Of a DNA stretch of 64,000 nucleotides, positions 45,103 to 54,449 are shown one piece after another (position 1 is the stretch's first letter; every line of letters begins with the position of its first letter). Source of the DNA: Tolypothrix bouteillei VB521301 (GTDB lineage: Bacteria > Cyanobacteriota > Cyanobacteriia > Cyanobacteriales > Nostocaceae); the NCBI RefSeq assembly GCF_000760695.4, contig NZ_JHEG04000001.1, positions 9,263,530-9,327,529 of the forward strand. Reading direction: 5' to 3'. A model generated the notes under the pieces. The model ran no database searches. It was not told the DNA's origin and saw nothing but the letters and a program-made list of their open reading frames with translations. Position numbers and translations under genes: made by a program.

Positions 45103-46194
45103 ATGATTGATTTCTGCCCTATTAAGGGCTTTGACCACCTTGAGTTTTATGTTGGGAATGCAAGGCAAGCGGCGCTTTTCTATTCCAAGTTTTTTGGGTT
45201 TACTAATATAGCTTATCGGGGTTTAGAAACTGGCAGCCGTGAAATAACATCTTATGTTATGCAGCAAGGGGAGACTCGCTTTGTTTTAAGTGCAGCGCTC
45301 TTTTCCAACCATCCCATCTCGCAAAGCGTGTTAAAGCACGGTGACGGAGTTGCGATCGTAGCTTTTGAAGTGCCAGATGCTACAATGGCATACAAGGAAA
45401 CCACCAGACGGGGCGCTGTAGGAGCGATCGCACCCACTGAAGAAGAAGACGGATATGGCGTGTTGCGTTATGCGGCTATCCACGCCTACGGTGATGTGTT
45501 AATTAAGTTTGTGGAAAGGAGCGATTATTCTGGCGTCTTTGCTCCTGGCTTTATACCTCGATACCCTGCTAACAGTACTAACTCTGTAGGTTTATGCACT
45601 ATCGATCACATCGTAGGAAACGTCGAGTTAGGAGCAATGAACAAATGGGTACAGTTTTTCACCGATACACTGGGCTTTAGCCTACTGGTGCATTTTGACG
45701 ATGAGGCAATTTCCACAGAGTACTCTGCCTTAATGTCTAAAGTGATGCAGAACGGTACGGGTAAGATTAAATTACCAATTAACGAACCAGCCAAAGGAAA
45801 ACGCAAATCTCAGATTGAAGAATACCTGGAATATAATAACGGTCCGGGAGTACAACACATTGCCTGCGCGACCAATAACATTATCGAAACAGTCTCTCAA
45901 TTAAAAAAAGCAGGGTTGGAGTTTCTACACGTACCGAAAACTTATTACGAAAACTTGAAAGAACGAGTCGGTGACATTGATGAGCCTATCGAGCAACTCG
46001 CAGATTTAGGGATTTTAGTGGATAGGGATGAAGATGGGTATTTACTCCAGATTTTCACCCAGCCCGTGCAAGATAGACCAACGCTTTTCTTTGAAGTGAT
46101 TCAGCGTCATGGAGCGCAAGGTTTTGGTGAAGGGAACTTCAAAGCCCTGTTTGAAGCGATAGAACGCGAACAAGCGATGCGGGGTAATTTATGA
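45103..46194 (+). CDS. hppD: 4-hydroxyphenylpyruvate dioxygenase
   Basis: Converts 4-hydroxyphenylpyruvate (from tyrosine) to homogentisate using Fe(II) and O2. The start is the ATG at 45103 with GGAGG 8 bp upstream, giving 363 residues, the usual size; upstream in-frame sequence to 44986 is not homologous. Iron ligands are His in TIDHIVGNV, His in GVQHIACAT and Glu in LFFEVIQRHG; the C-terminal helix FGEGNFKALFEAIEREQ closes the site. In cyanobacteria this enzyme usually feeds tocopherol synthesis; here it heads a run of four genes including a homogentisate-cleaving enzyme. Confidence 0.95.
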   Translation: MIDFCPIKGFDHLEFYVGNARQAALFYSKFFGFTNIAYRGLETGSREITSYVMQQGETRFVLSAALFSNHPISQSVLKHGDGVAIVAFEVPDATMAYKETTRRGAVGAIAPTEEEDGYGVLRYAAIHAYGDVLIKFVERSDYSGVFAPGFIPRYPANSTNSVGLCTIDHIVGNVELGAMNKWVQFFTDTLGFSLLVHFDDEAISTEYSALMSKVMQNGTGKIKLPINEPAKGKRKSQIEEYLEYNNGPGVQHIACATNNIIETVSQLKKAGLEFLHVPKTYYENLKERVGDIDEPIEQLADLGILVDRDEDGYLLQIFTQPVQDRPTLFFEVIQRHGAQGFGEGNFKALFEAIEREQAMRGNL

Positions 46195-46228
46195 TGCACC
46201 AAATACAGGAAGCTAAGGGGATACGAAC

Positions 46229-47386
46229 ATGAGTTACTACTATAAATTAGGAAAACTTCCCCACAAGCGACACATTCAATTTCGTCAACCTGATGGTTCT
46301 CTATATCATGAAGAATTAATGGGGCTGCGAGGGTTTTCGGGTGTTCAATCCTTGCTTTATCATTTACGTCCACCTACACAAATACAGAAGATTTTGTTAG
46401 AGAGGACAGTCAATCTGTCCTATGAAGAATCCAGTCCCCTGTGTCATCGCCATCTACGAACGGGAACCGTAGAATTGGGAACAAATGCTGTAGAGGCGCG
46501 TGTTCCGTTAATGGCAAATGCAGATGTCTGCATCTCCATCGCTCGTCCCCAATCGCCGATGTTGTACTGGTATCGATGCGCTCATGGTGATGAAGTGATA
46601 TTCATCCATGATGGCACTGGTGTATTGGAGAGCCAGTACGGTATTCTACACTATCAAGTAGGAGATTATTTAGTAATTCCTTCTGGAGTGCTGTGGCGTA
46701 TTATACCTGACGCGGGGGTAGAGCAGCGCATGCTTGTGATTGAGGCTAGCGGACATATAGAACCACCAGCAAGATATCTCAATCGCTACGGGCAATTTCT
46801 CGAACACTCTCCCTACAATGAACGCGACATTCGTCCGCCAGAGGAGTTAGGAACTCATGACGAGGTGGGGGAATTTGAAGTGCGGGTCAAAACTAGAGAT
46901 AGAATTATTAGCTATCTCTATCACCATCATCCTCTAGATGTTGTGGGATGGGATGGGCATCTTTATCCTTTTGCGTTTAACATTGAGGATTTTGAACCCA
47001 TTACCGGGAGAATTCACCAGCCCCCTCCAGTACATCAAACTTTTGAGGCTCCTGGCTTTGTTATCTGTTCCTTTGTACCACGCCTTTTTGATTATCACCC
47101 TCTGGCAATTCCAGCTCCCTATAACCATTCCAATGTTGATTCGGATGAAGTTATCTATTATGTCTCTGGAAACTTTATGTCCCGTAAGGGGATAGAGCGA
47201 TCGTCAATTACCATTCATCCTAGTGGTATTCCTCACGGTCCTCATCCAGGAATGTACGAGGGTTCTATTGGCAAAGAACGCACCAATGAACTGGCTGTCA
47301 TGATTGATACCTTTCGTCCATTGCAACTGACAAAACAAGCCCTGGCTTTGGAGGATAAAGACTACGCCTATAGTTGGATTGCTTGA
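46229..47386 (+). CDS. hmgA: Homogentisate 1,2-dioxygenase
   Basis: Opens the ring of homogentisate to maleylacetoacetate with Fe(II) and O2. A 385-residue cupin enzyme with the active-site motifs YNHSNVDSDEVIYYV (His and Glu ligands) and HPSGIPHGPHPG (His). It begins 34 bp after hppD, preceded by AAGGGG. Shorter than eukaryotic HGO (~440) but normal for bacterial variants. No maleylacetoacetate isomerase or fumarylacetoacetase is in the window. Confidence 0.92.
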   Translation: MSYYYKLGKLPHKRHIQFRQPDGSLYHEELMGLRGFSGVQSLLYHLRPPTQIQKILLERTVNLSYEESSPLCHRHLRTGTVELGTNAVEARVPLMANADVCISIARPQSPMLYWYRCAHGDEVIFIHDGTGVLESQYGILHYQVGDYLVIPSGVLWRIIPDAGVEQRMLVIEASGHIEPPARYLNRYGQFLEHSPYNERDIRPPEELGTHDEVGEFEVRVKTRDRIISYLYHHHPLDVVGWDGHLYPFAFNIEDFEPITGRIHQPPPVHQTFEAPGFVICSFVPRLFDYHPLAIPAPYNHSNVDSDEVIYYVSGNFMSRKGIERSSITIHPSGIPHGPHPGMYEGSIGKERTNELAVMIDTFRPLQLTKQALALEDKDYAYSWIA

Positions 47387-47517
47387 TATTCTAAGTTTTC
47401 CAGATTGGTTGAAAGTATGAACTACCTTCGTTTCCAGCCCTATACTCCTCGTTTCCTCCCCTTGGAAAGGTTCGGGTTAAAGTTAGGTAAAACTGACACG
47501 AAAATCATGTAAATATT

Positions 47518-48438
47518 ATGACTCATACTAACGTGAATACCTCAGGTTCTTTAACTATCTCCTCTCGCATCGAAAAGCGATCGCATCAAGGCGAATTAAC
47601 CCAAAAACAAGTAGAAAACTTTCAAGATTTCCTCACGAGGATCGATAGAGAATTTTTACAACACCGCATCATCACCAACAACGCCTATACTCGTTGGTTT
47701 TCTTGCGGTACCGCTACAGACAAAGAATTGCGTTATTTCATTCAGCAATTCTCGGTATTCTCCAATCAGTTCCTCATAGCAGCACTGTTAAAAGCCATTA
47801 ACTCACCCACCCTCGATCGATCGCGCAAGAGTCGCGAGATATTGCTGAACGAACTGGGCGTAATTTATCGCAAGCCAGACCAAACCATTAGCACTAACCT
47901 GGGTCAGACAGAAGATGATAAGGATAAAGAAGGAGATCCCGAATTAGTCAGTACCGAAGGTACGGTGGACGGTGGTATTTGTCGTTTCCGCGCCGCACAT
48001 TTTGAATGGCTGGTCAATTTAGCTGAGGGCTTGGGGTTACATTATGAAGACATTGGCAAGCGCAAGCACGGAAGTTCAACCACTTTACACTTCTGCGATG
48101 AACTGCAACGTCTTTATGGAAGTGATGACCCACATATTGCTGAGGGTGCTAGCTTTGCAGTGGAAAATTGGGCAGCAGCAGGCTTTTGGCAAGAATTGGA
48201 GGAAGGGCTTACGCGCATCAAACAAGCACGATACCCGCATCTGCGTTTGGCATTCTTTAGTTGGCACAATCGTGTTGAGATGCAACACGCCGGACACACT
48301 CTAGAGGAACTCGAAGCAGTTTATTTTCAAGCTGACTTTGACCAAGCCAAGTTTATTCAGGGAGGACGAGAAATTCTGGATGCTATTACTGTTTTTTGGG
48401 ATGGATTGGAGGCGGATCGTCTTGGAATGAGGGGATAA
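47518..48438 (+). CDS. Haem-oxygenase-like diiron oxidase (HDO superfamily)
   Basis: A 306-residue helical protein. The ligand pattern matches HDO enzymes such as SznF and CADD/BesC: Glu112 (LLNELG), His161 (AAHFEWL), Glu216 (FAVENWAA), then His250-x3-Glu254-x2-His257 (HNRVEMQH). Spacing (49, 55, 34, 4, 3) is close to that of SznF as I recall it. These enzymes use O2 to cleave or hydroxylate amino acids, fatty acids or N-containing groups. The gene is 131 bp after hmgA and 13 bp before the acyl-CoA synthetase, so a role on a tyrosine-derived or acyl substrate is likely, but the reaction is unknown. Confidence 0.82.
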   Translation: MTHTNVNTSGSLTISSRIEKRSHQGELTQKQVENFQDFLTRIDREFLQHRIITNNAYTRWFSCGTATDKELRYFIQQFSVFSNQFLIAALLKAINSPTLDRSRKSREILLNELGVIYRKPDQTISTNLGQTEDDKDKEGDPELVSTEGTVDGGICRFRAAHFEWLVNLAEGLGLHYEDIGKRKHGSSTTLHFCDELQRLYGSDDPHIAEGASFAVENWAAAGFWQELEEGLTRIKQARYPHLRLAFFSWHNRVEMQHAGHTLEELEAVYFQADFDQAKFIQGGREILDAITVFWDGLEADRLGMRG

Positions 48439-48451
48439 GGGAGATAAGGCG

Positions 48452-50533
48452 ATGAGGGAGCAATTGTCACTGGAAGAAATCACTGCTTGTGGTGTCGAAG
48501 TCAGTACTGCGATCGCTATTCTGTCACAGATCGATGAGTGGCTGGCTTCATTACAACCTGCTGATTGCTGGCAGCATTTAGTGCAATATATTCTTAAACC
48601 CGATCTCCCCTTTGCACTACACGAACTCCTCTACAAAACTACCTTCTCTGATTGGGATAGCACTCAAGGATCGCCTCCTGCTTGGTTTCCTTCCAAAGAG
48701 CAAATTCAGAAAACCAATATCGCTGCTTTAATGAAATCTCTGGAATTAGATTCTTATCCAGAACTTCATGCTTGGTCAGCACAAAATCGGTCTGAGTTTT
48801 GGGAAATAATGATTCAGCGTTTGGGCATTCATTTCTCAGAAAAGTACAGCCAAATTATTGATTTGAGCAATGGAGTAGAGTCTCCCCAATGGCTGGTAGG
48901 TGCTCGATTTAACATCATTGAAAGTTGCTTTTTAGCACCAGCTGATGCACTGGCTATTCTCTTCCAATCGGATCGTGGTTCAATCTCTACCATGACTTAT
49001 GGCGAACTCCAAGCTTTAACTAACCGAGTTGCCAGTGGATTGGTGGAGGCTGGCTTTCTTCCTGGAGATACTATTGCCATTGTGATGCCCATGATAGCTG
49101 AATCTGTGGCAATTTACTTGGGAATTATCAAAGCTGGTTGCGTGGTTGTTTCCATAGCTGACAGTTTTTCTGCGACAGAAATTGCCATGCGCTTGCGCTT
49201 ATCTAACGCTCAAGCCATCTTTACCCAAAGCTATATTTTGCGTGGTAGCAAGCAGTTGCCTTTGTATGAGAAAGTGATAGCAGCCAATTCACCGAGAGCA
49301 ATTGTTTTAGGAACTAAAATGAACAATGAGGATAATGAAAGTGTTTCCTTGTTGGCATCTTTAAAACTGCGTCGTGGTGATTTGGCTTGGGAAGATTTTC
49401 TCAGTTCCAACCATCAATTCGATGCTATCCCCGCTCATCCTGCTACTCCTATCAATATCTTATTTTCTTCCGGTACGACGGGAGAACCCAAAGCTATTCC
49501 TTGGACGCATACGACTCCCATCAAATGCGCTGTTGACGCTCATCTGCATCACGATATCCATTCCGGCGATAGAGTTGCTTGGCATACTAACTTGGGATGG
49601 ATGATGGGACCGTGGTTGATTTATGCTTGCTTAATCAATAGAGCCACCATTGCCCTTTATTCTGAAGTACCTACAGAAAGGGAATATGGTCAGTTTATAC
49701 AAAATGCTAAAGTAAATATACTTGGTGTCATCCCCAGTCTTGTCAGTCAGTGGAAAACGACTGCTTGCATGCAAGGGTTGGATTGGAGTGCGATAAAAGC
49801 TTTTAGTTCGACAGGTGAGTGTTCCAAGCCCCAAGATATGCATTACCTAATGTCCCTGGCTGGATACAAACCCGTTATCGAATACTGTGGAGGTACGGAA
49901 ATCGGTGGCGGCTATATCACTGGTACTCTAATACAACCTTGCGTACCTTCAACTTTTACCACACCTGCTTTGGGATTGGATTTTGTTATTCTTGACACAG
50001 AGGGAAATTCTGCTGACAAAGGCGAGGCGTTTATCGTACCGCCATCCATTGGTTTGTCAGATCGATTGTTGAACAAAGACCACCACCAGGTTTACTTTGC
50101 CAATACCCCTGTGATTTCTTCCTCAACTCCTCTGCGCCGTCATGGCGACCAAATAGAACGGTTACCTAACGGCTACTACAGAGCTCGCGGTCGCGTTGAT
50201 GATACGATGAACCTCGGAGGTATTAAGGTCAGTTCTGCTGAAATTGAACAAGTTTTGAATAGCGAACCGGGAATTTGTGAAACTGTTGCGATCGCAGTTT
50301 CTCCTCCACAAGGAGGACCGAGCCGATTGGTAATCTACGCAGTTGTCGAACCGGACGTTCAACAAGATCGAGCAGCGCTGGTGAGTTCCTTGCAAGCAGC
50401 ACTTAAGCAACGTCTCAATCCCCTCTTCAAGATTCATGACCTTGTAATTCTTGATACTTTGCCACGCACTGCTTCCAATAAGATAATGCGTCGGGTGCTG
50501 CGCGAACAGTACTGTCTCTTGCTGGACGTGTAA
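48452..50533 (+). CDS. AMP-dependent acyl-CoA synthetase (acetoacetyl/acetyl-CoA synthetase-like)
   Basis: A 693-residue adenylate-forming ligase. It has an ACS-type N-terminal domain (WSAQNRSEFWEIMIQRLGI), the P-loop LFSSGTTGEPKAIP, YCGGTEIGGG, and the C-terminal LNLGGIKVSSAEIE-like hinge (MNLGGIKVSSAEIEQ) with the catalytic Lys in ASNKIMRR. The N-terminal domain resembles acetyl- and acetoacetyl-CoA synthetases. Acetoacetate is an end product of homogentisate breakdown, so acetoacetate activation would fit, but a different acid made by the HDO is equally possible. Likely co-translated with the HDO (13-bp gap). Confidence 0.88.
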   Translation: MREQLSLEEITACGVEVSTAIAILSQIDEWLASLQPADCWQHLVQYILKPDLPFALHELLYKTTFSDWDSTQGSPPAWFPSKEQIQKTNIAALMKSLELDSYPELHAWSAQNRSEFWEIMIQRLGIHFSEKYSQIIDLSNGVESPQWLVGARFNIIESCFLAPADALAILFQSDRGSISTMTYGELQALTNRVASGLVEAGFLPGDTIAIVMPMIAESVAIYLGIIKAGCVVVSIADSFSATEIAMRLRLSNAQAIFTQSYILRGSKQLPLYEKVIAANSPRAIVLGTKMNNEDNESVSLLASLKLRRGDLAWEDFLSSNHQFDAIPAHPATPINILFSSGTTGEPKAIPWTHTTPIKCAVDAHLHHDIHSGDRVAWHTNLGWMMGPWLIYACLINRATIALYSEVPTEREYGQFIQNAKVNILGVIPSLVSQWKTTACMQGLDWSAIKAFSSTGECSKPQDMHYLMSLAGYKPVIEYCGGTEIGGGYITGTLIQPCVPSTFTTPALGLDFVILDTEGNSADKGEAFIVPPSIGLSDRLLNKDHHQVYFANTPVISSSTPLRRHGDQIERLPNGYYRARGRVDDTMNLGGIKVSSAEIEQVLNSEPGICETVAIAVSPPQGGPSRLVIYAVVEPDVQQDRAALVSSLQAALKQRLNPLFKIHDLVILDTLPRTASNKIMRRVLREQYCLLLDV

Positions 50534-50547
50534 CTAATAATTGGCAT

Positions 50548-51708
50548 TTAATTTCCAATTGGTGGTGCTAACGGTTGACGGGGTTTACCACCTGCACCAA
50601 TGTTATTAGGTTTGTTGTTGTCCACAACTTTTAAGGCGCTAATAATCTTTGTCATGTCAGCTTGGAGGTCTTTATCGTCATTGAAGTGACGCCCCGTGAC
50701 TTTTTCATATTCTTCCTCAGCTGCCCTTTCTAAGCAGATGTAGTTGTAATCCCAACCTGAATCGTCAACGACGTAAGCGCCGTAGTCTTGCATTGCTTGG
50801 AAAATCTTTTTGCCTGCTTTAGTGGTCAGTCCCAAGCTTTTTGCCGAGACGTTAGGTGGAACAGCTAACAAGGAACCCATAACGAGCGCTAGGTTAGAAC
50901 CTTGGTATTGCTTGGATGCGTAGCTATCGGCAGCAAGGGCTGGCCAACGATAGCCGGGAGTTGGTGATGAGGAATTGTAGTGTAACCACTTGCTCCAAAT
51001 CACTAGCTTGAGTGCGTGACGAATAGGATTTTTGCCTAGTAGCTCGCCTTGACGAATACTACCACCAATGCTGGACATTCTCGAGCCACCATGTCCGCCA
51101 CCAATGCCATCACCATAAATATTTTGTTCTCCAAACCAGTAGCCGTAAAGAGGACCGCCCTTTTCGCATCGAGTTGTGATGTTAAACGACACTAGAGTTT
51201 TGCCATCTGGTTTCAAAAATGCTGAGGAGTTGTTTGGAGTAAAATTTGGTTTTGCATCTGGAATAATGAGATTGTGAGGAACCTTCAATTTCTCACCTGC
51301 TTTCGGATGCCACTGTGCTTGTTCCTGGGGTGCAGTACCGCTACAGCGATTTTTATCCCAACTACCTACCATATAGACATTTTGCAATTTGTCGGTATTT
51401 TTAGTCACTACAAACCAATCAGTATCAACTCCAGCTCCCTTTGAACCGATATAAGCATCAACGTATTTTGCGTTTGAGCCAATGGGTACATTCCAAATAC
51501 TGTTACAAGCAAAAGGCCACAAGTGTTTGTCTCGCGGTTTTCCGAAACCGCATTTGGTTTTTGAGGCTGTTAGGGTTGCTTGGGCAAGGAGATTTTTGTT
51601 CCCTTCACTTACGCTTAAGCTAAATGAATTTTGAGTGCTAAAGACAATTGCAGCAGTACTACTCAGAATATAGCTGATAGTAGTGAAGGTAGGATTGAAA
51701 ATAATCAT
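50548..51708 (-). CDS. Secreted hypothetical protein, 386 residues
   Basis: An N-terminal hydrophobic segment (ISYILSSTAAIVFS) suggests export. The mature part has SIWNVPIGSNAKYVDAYI, GDGIGGGHGGSRMSSIGGSIR and RHALKLVIWSKWLHYNSS. I recall similar secreted proteins in actinobacteria and fungi with no assigned function. Several His, Asp and Trp residues are conserved in style with carbohydrate-active proteins, but I assign no activity. It is convergent with the preceding synthetase (stops 15 bp apart). Confidence 0.75.
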   Translation of the reverse strand: MIIFNPTFTTISYILSSTAAIVFSTQNSFSLSVSEGNKNLLAQATLTASKTKCGFGKPRDKHLWPFACNSIWNVPIGSNAKYVDAYIGSKGAGVDTDWFVVTKNTDKLQNVYMVGSWDKNRCSGTAPQEQAQWHPKAGEKLKVPHNLIIPDAKPNFTPNNSSAFLKPDGKTLVSFNITTRCEKGGPLYGYWFGEQNIYGDGIGGGHGGSRMSSIGGSIRQGELLGKNPIRHALKLVIWSKWLHYNSSSPTPGYRWPALAADSYASKQYQGSNLALVMGSLLAVPPNVSAKSLGLTTKAGKKIFQAMQDYGAYVVDDSGWDYNYICLERAAEEEYEKVTGRHFNDDKDLQADMTKIISALKVVDNNKPNNIGAGGKPRQPLAPPIGN

Positions 51709-51802
51709 TTGCCTCTGATAATCTGACCTTGAATTTTTAAGCTAACTGACGTTGAGAACTTTCTGTAGTTTCTCAAGCTGCTACAATTACACTCGCGAGT
51801 GC

Positions 51803-52684
51803 TTATAACCAAAACTGCCGATAATCTTCAACATACTGCTGCATAGTTATTGGTGGACGAGCCAGCAATTGCTCTACATCTGGTGTGAGATGACCTGCTA
51901 AGCCCAAACGAGCAGTTGTGTAAATTCCTACCATGACCATAATAAAATCCATCGGGAGTCCGCGATCGCGCATTCGTTGGATAAAGTTCCAAATAGAGGG
52001 ATTTGTGTAATGGATTGGTTTACCCAGAACATCTGTAAAAATATCTGCGACTTCGTAATAGGTCAAAGCTTCTCCACCAGTAAGCGTGTAAGCTTTCTGA
52101 GAATGTCCCTCTTCCATTAAAGTACGCACTGCAACAGCAGCAATATCGCGCACATCAATAAAACTCGTTTTACCGTGTCCTGCAGGCAAGAACAATTCCC
52201 CACGGGTTTTGATATCCTCTTGGTGCGTGGTGTTGAGGTTTTGCATGAAGAAACTAGCACGTAAAAAGGTAGCAGGAATACCCAACAGATTAATGTAACG
52301 CTCAATCTTCGAGTGCGGCACAATGGGGTTGCGATCGGCTCCTAAAATAGAAAGAAACACAACTTGTTTGATTCCTGCAAGTTTGACAGCATCTAACGCG
52401 GGAGCAATTTGTTTGCGAACATTAGCTAAATTCGGCGGACGTACCAAAAAAAGTTTGTCAACTCCTTGAAAAGCAGTTGCAAAAGTTGCGGGGTTGGTAA
52501 AATCAAATGGGACACCATCAATGCTGTGACCGGAGAAACCTGCTGTAGAGCGAACGCTCAGTATTTCTGTAGCGGTGTCGGAATTTCTAATAGCAGCACG
52601 GACTTGGCAATTTTGGTTTAGCAGTAAGCGAATCACCTCTTGACCGACATTTCCAGTTGCACCTGTCACGAGAATTGTTAACAT
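51803..52684 (-). CDS. NmrA-family NAD(P)-binding oxidoreductase
   Basis: A 293-residue Rossmann protein with the dinucleotide loop VTGATGNVGQEVIRLLL at the N-terminus and an NmrA-like HSKIERY where classical SDR enzymes have YxxxK. It could be a redox sensor or quinone reductase. It is downstream of the photolyase-related gene on the same strand with a 51-bp gap, so both may form an operon. Confidence 0.88.
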   Translation of the reverse strand: MLTILVTGATGNVGQEVIRLLLNQNCQVRAAIRNSDTATEILSVRSTAGFSGHSIDGVPFDFTNPATFATAFQGVDKLFLVRPPNLANVRKQIAPALDAVKLAGIKQVVFLSILGADRNPIVPHSKIERYINLLGIPATFLRASFFMQNLNTTHQEDIKTRGELFLPAGHGKTSFIDVRDIAAVAVRTLMEEGHSQKAYTLTGGEALTYYEVADIFTDVLGKPIHYTNPSIWNFIQRMRDRGLPMDFIMVMVGIYTTARLGLAGHLTPDVEQLLARPPITMQQYVEDYRQFWL

Positions 52685-52735
52685 AAGCTATTTGTTGTGT
52701 CTCGTTCATATACTTTGAAGAACTGCCTTCTTTAA

Positions 52736-54343
52736 CTAGAAAGTAGCATGCCAATCTCGTGCTTGTTTGCGGATAGTTTCTAATTCTTCGTGAGAAATGC
52801 GGTCAAGGTGTCCCAAAATAAAGTTCATACGTCCCTGAAATTGTAGTTTATCGCGGTGACGGTCGAGAAAATCCCAGTAAAAGAAATTAAACGGACAAGC
52901 TTTTTCTCCAATACGTTCCTTTGGATTGCGATCGCATCCCTTACAATAATCACTCATCTTATTGACATAATTCCCAGATGCTGCATATGGTTTTGATGCC
53001 AACACTCCGCCATCAGCGAACAATCCCATACCAATAACATTCGTCTGCATTACCCAATCGTAAGCATCAATAAAAGTAGCATGAAACCAATTTTCTACTT
53101 CTTGTGGTGAAATTCCTGCAATCAAAGCAAAATTACTCAATACCATTAACCTTTGGATATGATGAGCATAGCCAGTGCGTTGCAACTGAGATAAAATTTG
53201 ACGCAAACAATTCAAATCGGTGTCACCCGTCCAGAAAAATTCAGGTAAAGGTTGGGTGTGGTTAAACCAGTTTTTTTCAGGATAATCTGCACTCACCAAA
53301 TGATAAATCCCGTGCATATACTCCCGCCAACCCAACACCTGACGGATAAAACCTTCAACACTATTTAAAGACAGTTTGTTTTGGTGATATGCTTTTTCTG
53401 CTGCTTGAATTACCTCTAAAGGTTGGAGTAATCCAACGTTGAGATACGGGGAAAGCATGGCATGCCACATTGTTTCTTCTCCCGTAACCATTGCATCTTG
53501 GTAAGGACCAAAATCAGGGAGGCGGTTGTTGACGAACCAATCTAATACTTCTAATGCTTGAGAACGGGTGACCCCCCAGCGAAAGGGTTCTCGATTATTT
53601 AACCGCAGATGGGCGCTGACGGAAGCGGAGAATTGGTTATCTTGCGGGCGTGTATCTGCTACAGGCTGGGGTTGCAATATTTCTGTACCATAGGTTGGGA
53701 TGGGTAAAGAGTTAACGTGGGTAATGACTTTTTGAGTTATGTCATCTGGTTCAAACCATTTAGCTGGTGGTGTCTTTAATTTTCCTTTTGGCGGCTGACG
53801 ATTGTTTTTATCAAAGTTCCATTGTCCTCCGGTTGGTTTATCTCCCTCCATAAGAATTTGAAAACGCCGCCTTCCTTCTCGATAGAAATCTTCCATTAAC
53901 AATCTTTTGCGAAGCTTAGCCCAGGTTTTAAATTCTTCAGAATTCCATAAAAAGTGATTGTTGGGAATTAAGGTAAGCTGACAATCTAAAGATGACAGGT
54001 AAAGCTTTTCTAAATTTTCAATCAGTTTAAGAAAGGGGAGATCGTTGGGTATCATTACCCGTAATTCAGTAATTTGTTTTTCCTTAATCCACTGTTGAAG
54101 CGGTGTCTCAAAATCTTCTGCAGTTTTATAAGTGACTGAGTAACCTAGCTGTTGCAATTCTTCAGCAAAATGCCGCATTGCTGACCATACTAAAACTAGC
54201 TTTTGCTTGTGATAGGGTCGAGCTTGGACGTGATGCAATGACTCAATCATGATGACTTGTACTTTATCGGTTTTAAGACAACTTTGCAAAGCTGCTTGTT
54301 CTGACCAAAGTTGATCCCCTAATACCCAAACCCCAATTGTCAT
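52736..54343 (-). CDS. Cryptochrome/photolyase-related protein (FeS-BCP class)
   Basis: A 535-residue flavoprotein of the prokaryotic (6-4) photolyase/PhrB group. It has the N-terminal chromophore domain (GVWVLGDQLWSEQ), the helical FAD domain (MHGIYHLVSADYPEKNWF), and the iron-sulfur Cys cluster YCKGCDRNPKERIGEKACPF near residue 460-480. Members repair UV (6-4) lesions or sense blue light with FAD and a lumazine-type antenna. Full length, monocistronic or with the NmrA gene. Confidence is high for family, lower for repair versus sensing. Confidence 0.92.
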   Translation of the reverse strand: MTIGVWVLGDQLWSEQAALQSCLKTDKVQVIMIESLHHVQARPYHKQKLVLVWSAMRHFAEELQQLGYSVTYKTAEDFETPLQQWIKEKQITELRVMIPNDLPFLKLIENLEKLYLSSLDCQLTLIPNNHFLWNSEEFKTWAKLRKRLLMEDFYREGRRRFQILMEGDKPTGGQWNFDKNNRQPPKGKLKTPPAKWFEPDDITQKVITHVNSLPIPTYGTEILQPQPVADTRPQDNQFSASVSAHLRLNNREPFRWGVTRSQALEVLDWFVNNRLPDFGPYQDAMVTGEETMWHAMLSPYLNVGLLQPLEVIQAAEKAYHQNKLSLNSVEGFIRQVLGWREYMHGIYHLVSADYPEKNWFNHTQPLPEFFWTGDTDLNCLRQILSQLQRTGYAHHIQRLMVLSNFALIAGISPQEVENWFHATFIDAYDWVMQTNVIGMGLFADGGVLASKPYAASGNYVNKMSDYCKGCDRNPKERIGEKACPFNFFYWDFLDRHRDKLQFQGRMNFILGHLDRISHEELETIRKQARDWHATF

Positions 54344-54449
54344 TTTTTTTGCCCGAACTACTAAAAAAATGTAAACAATTTTGAAGACATTACTCGGTAT
54401 GCTGTAAACTAGCTAACCTAATGCCATACTGCCGCACTAAGTTCACTCT

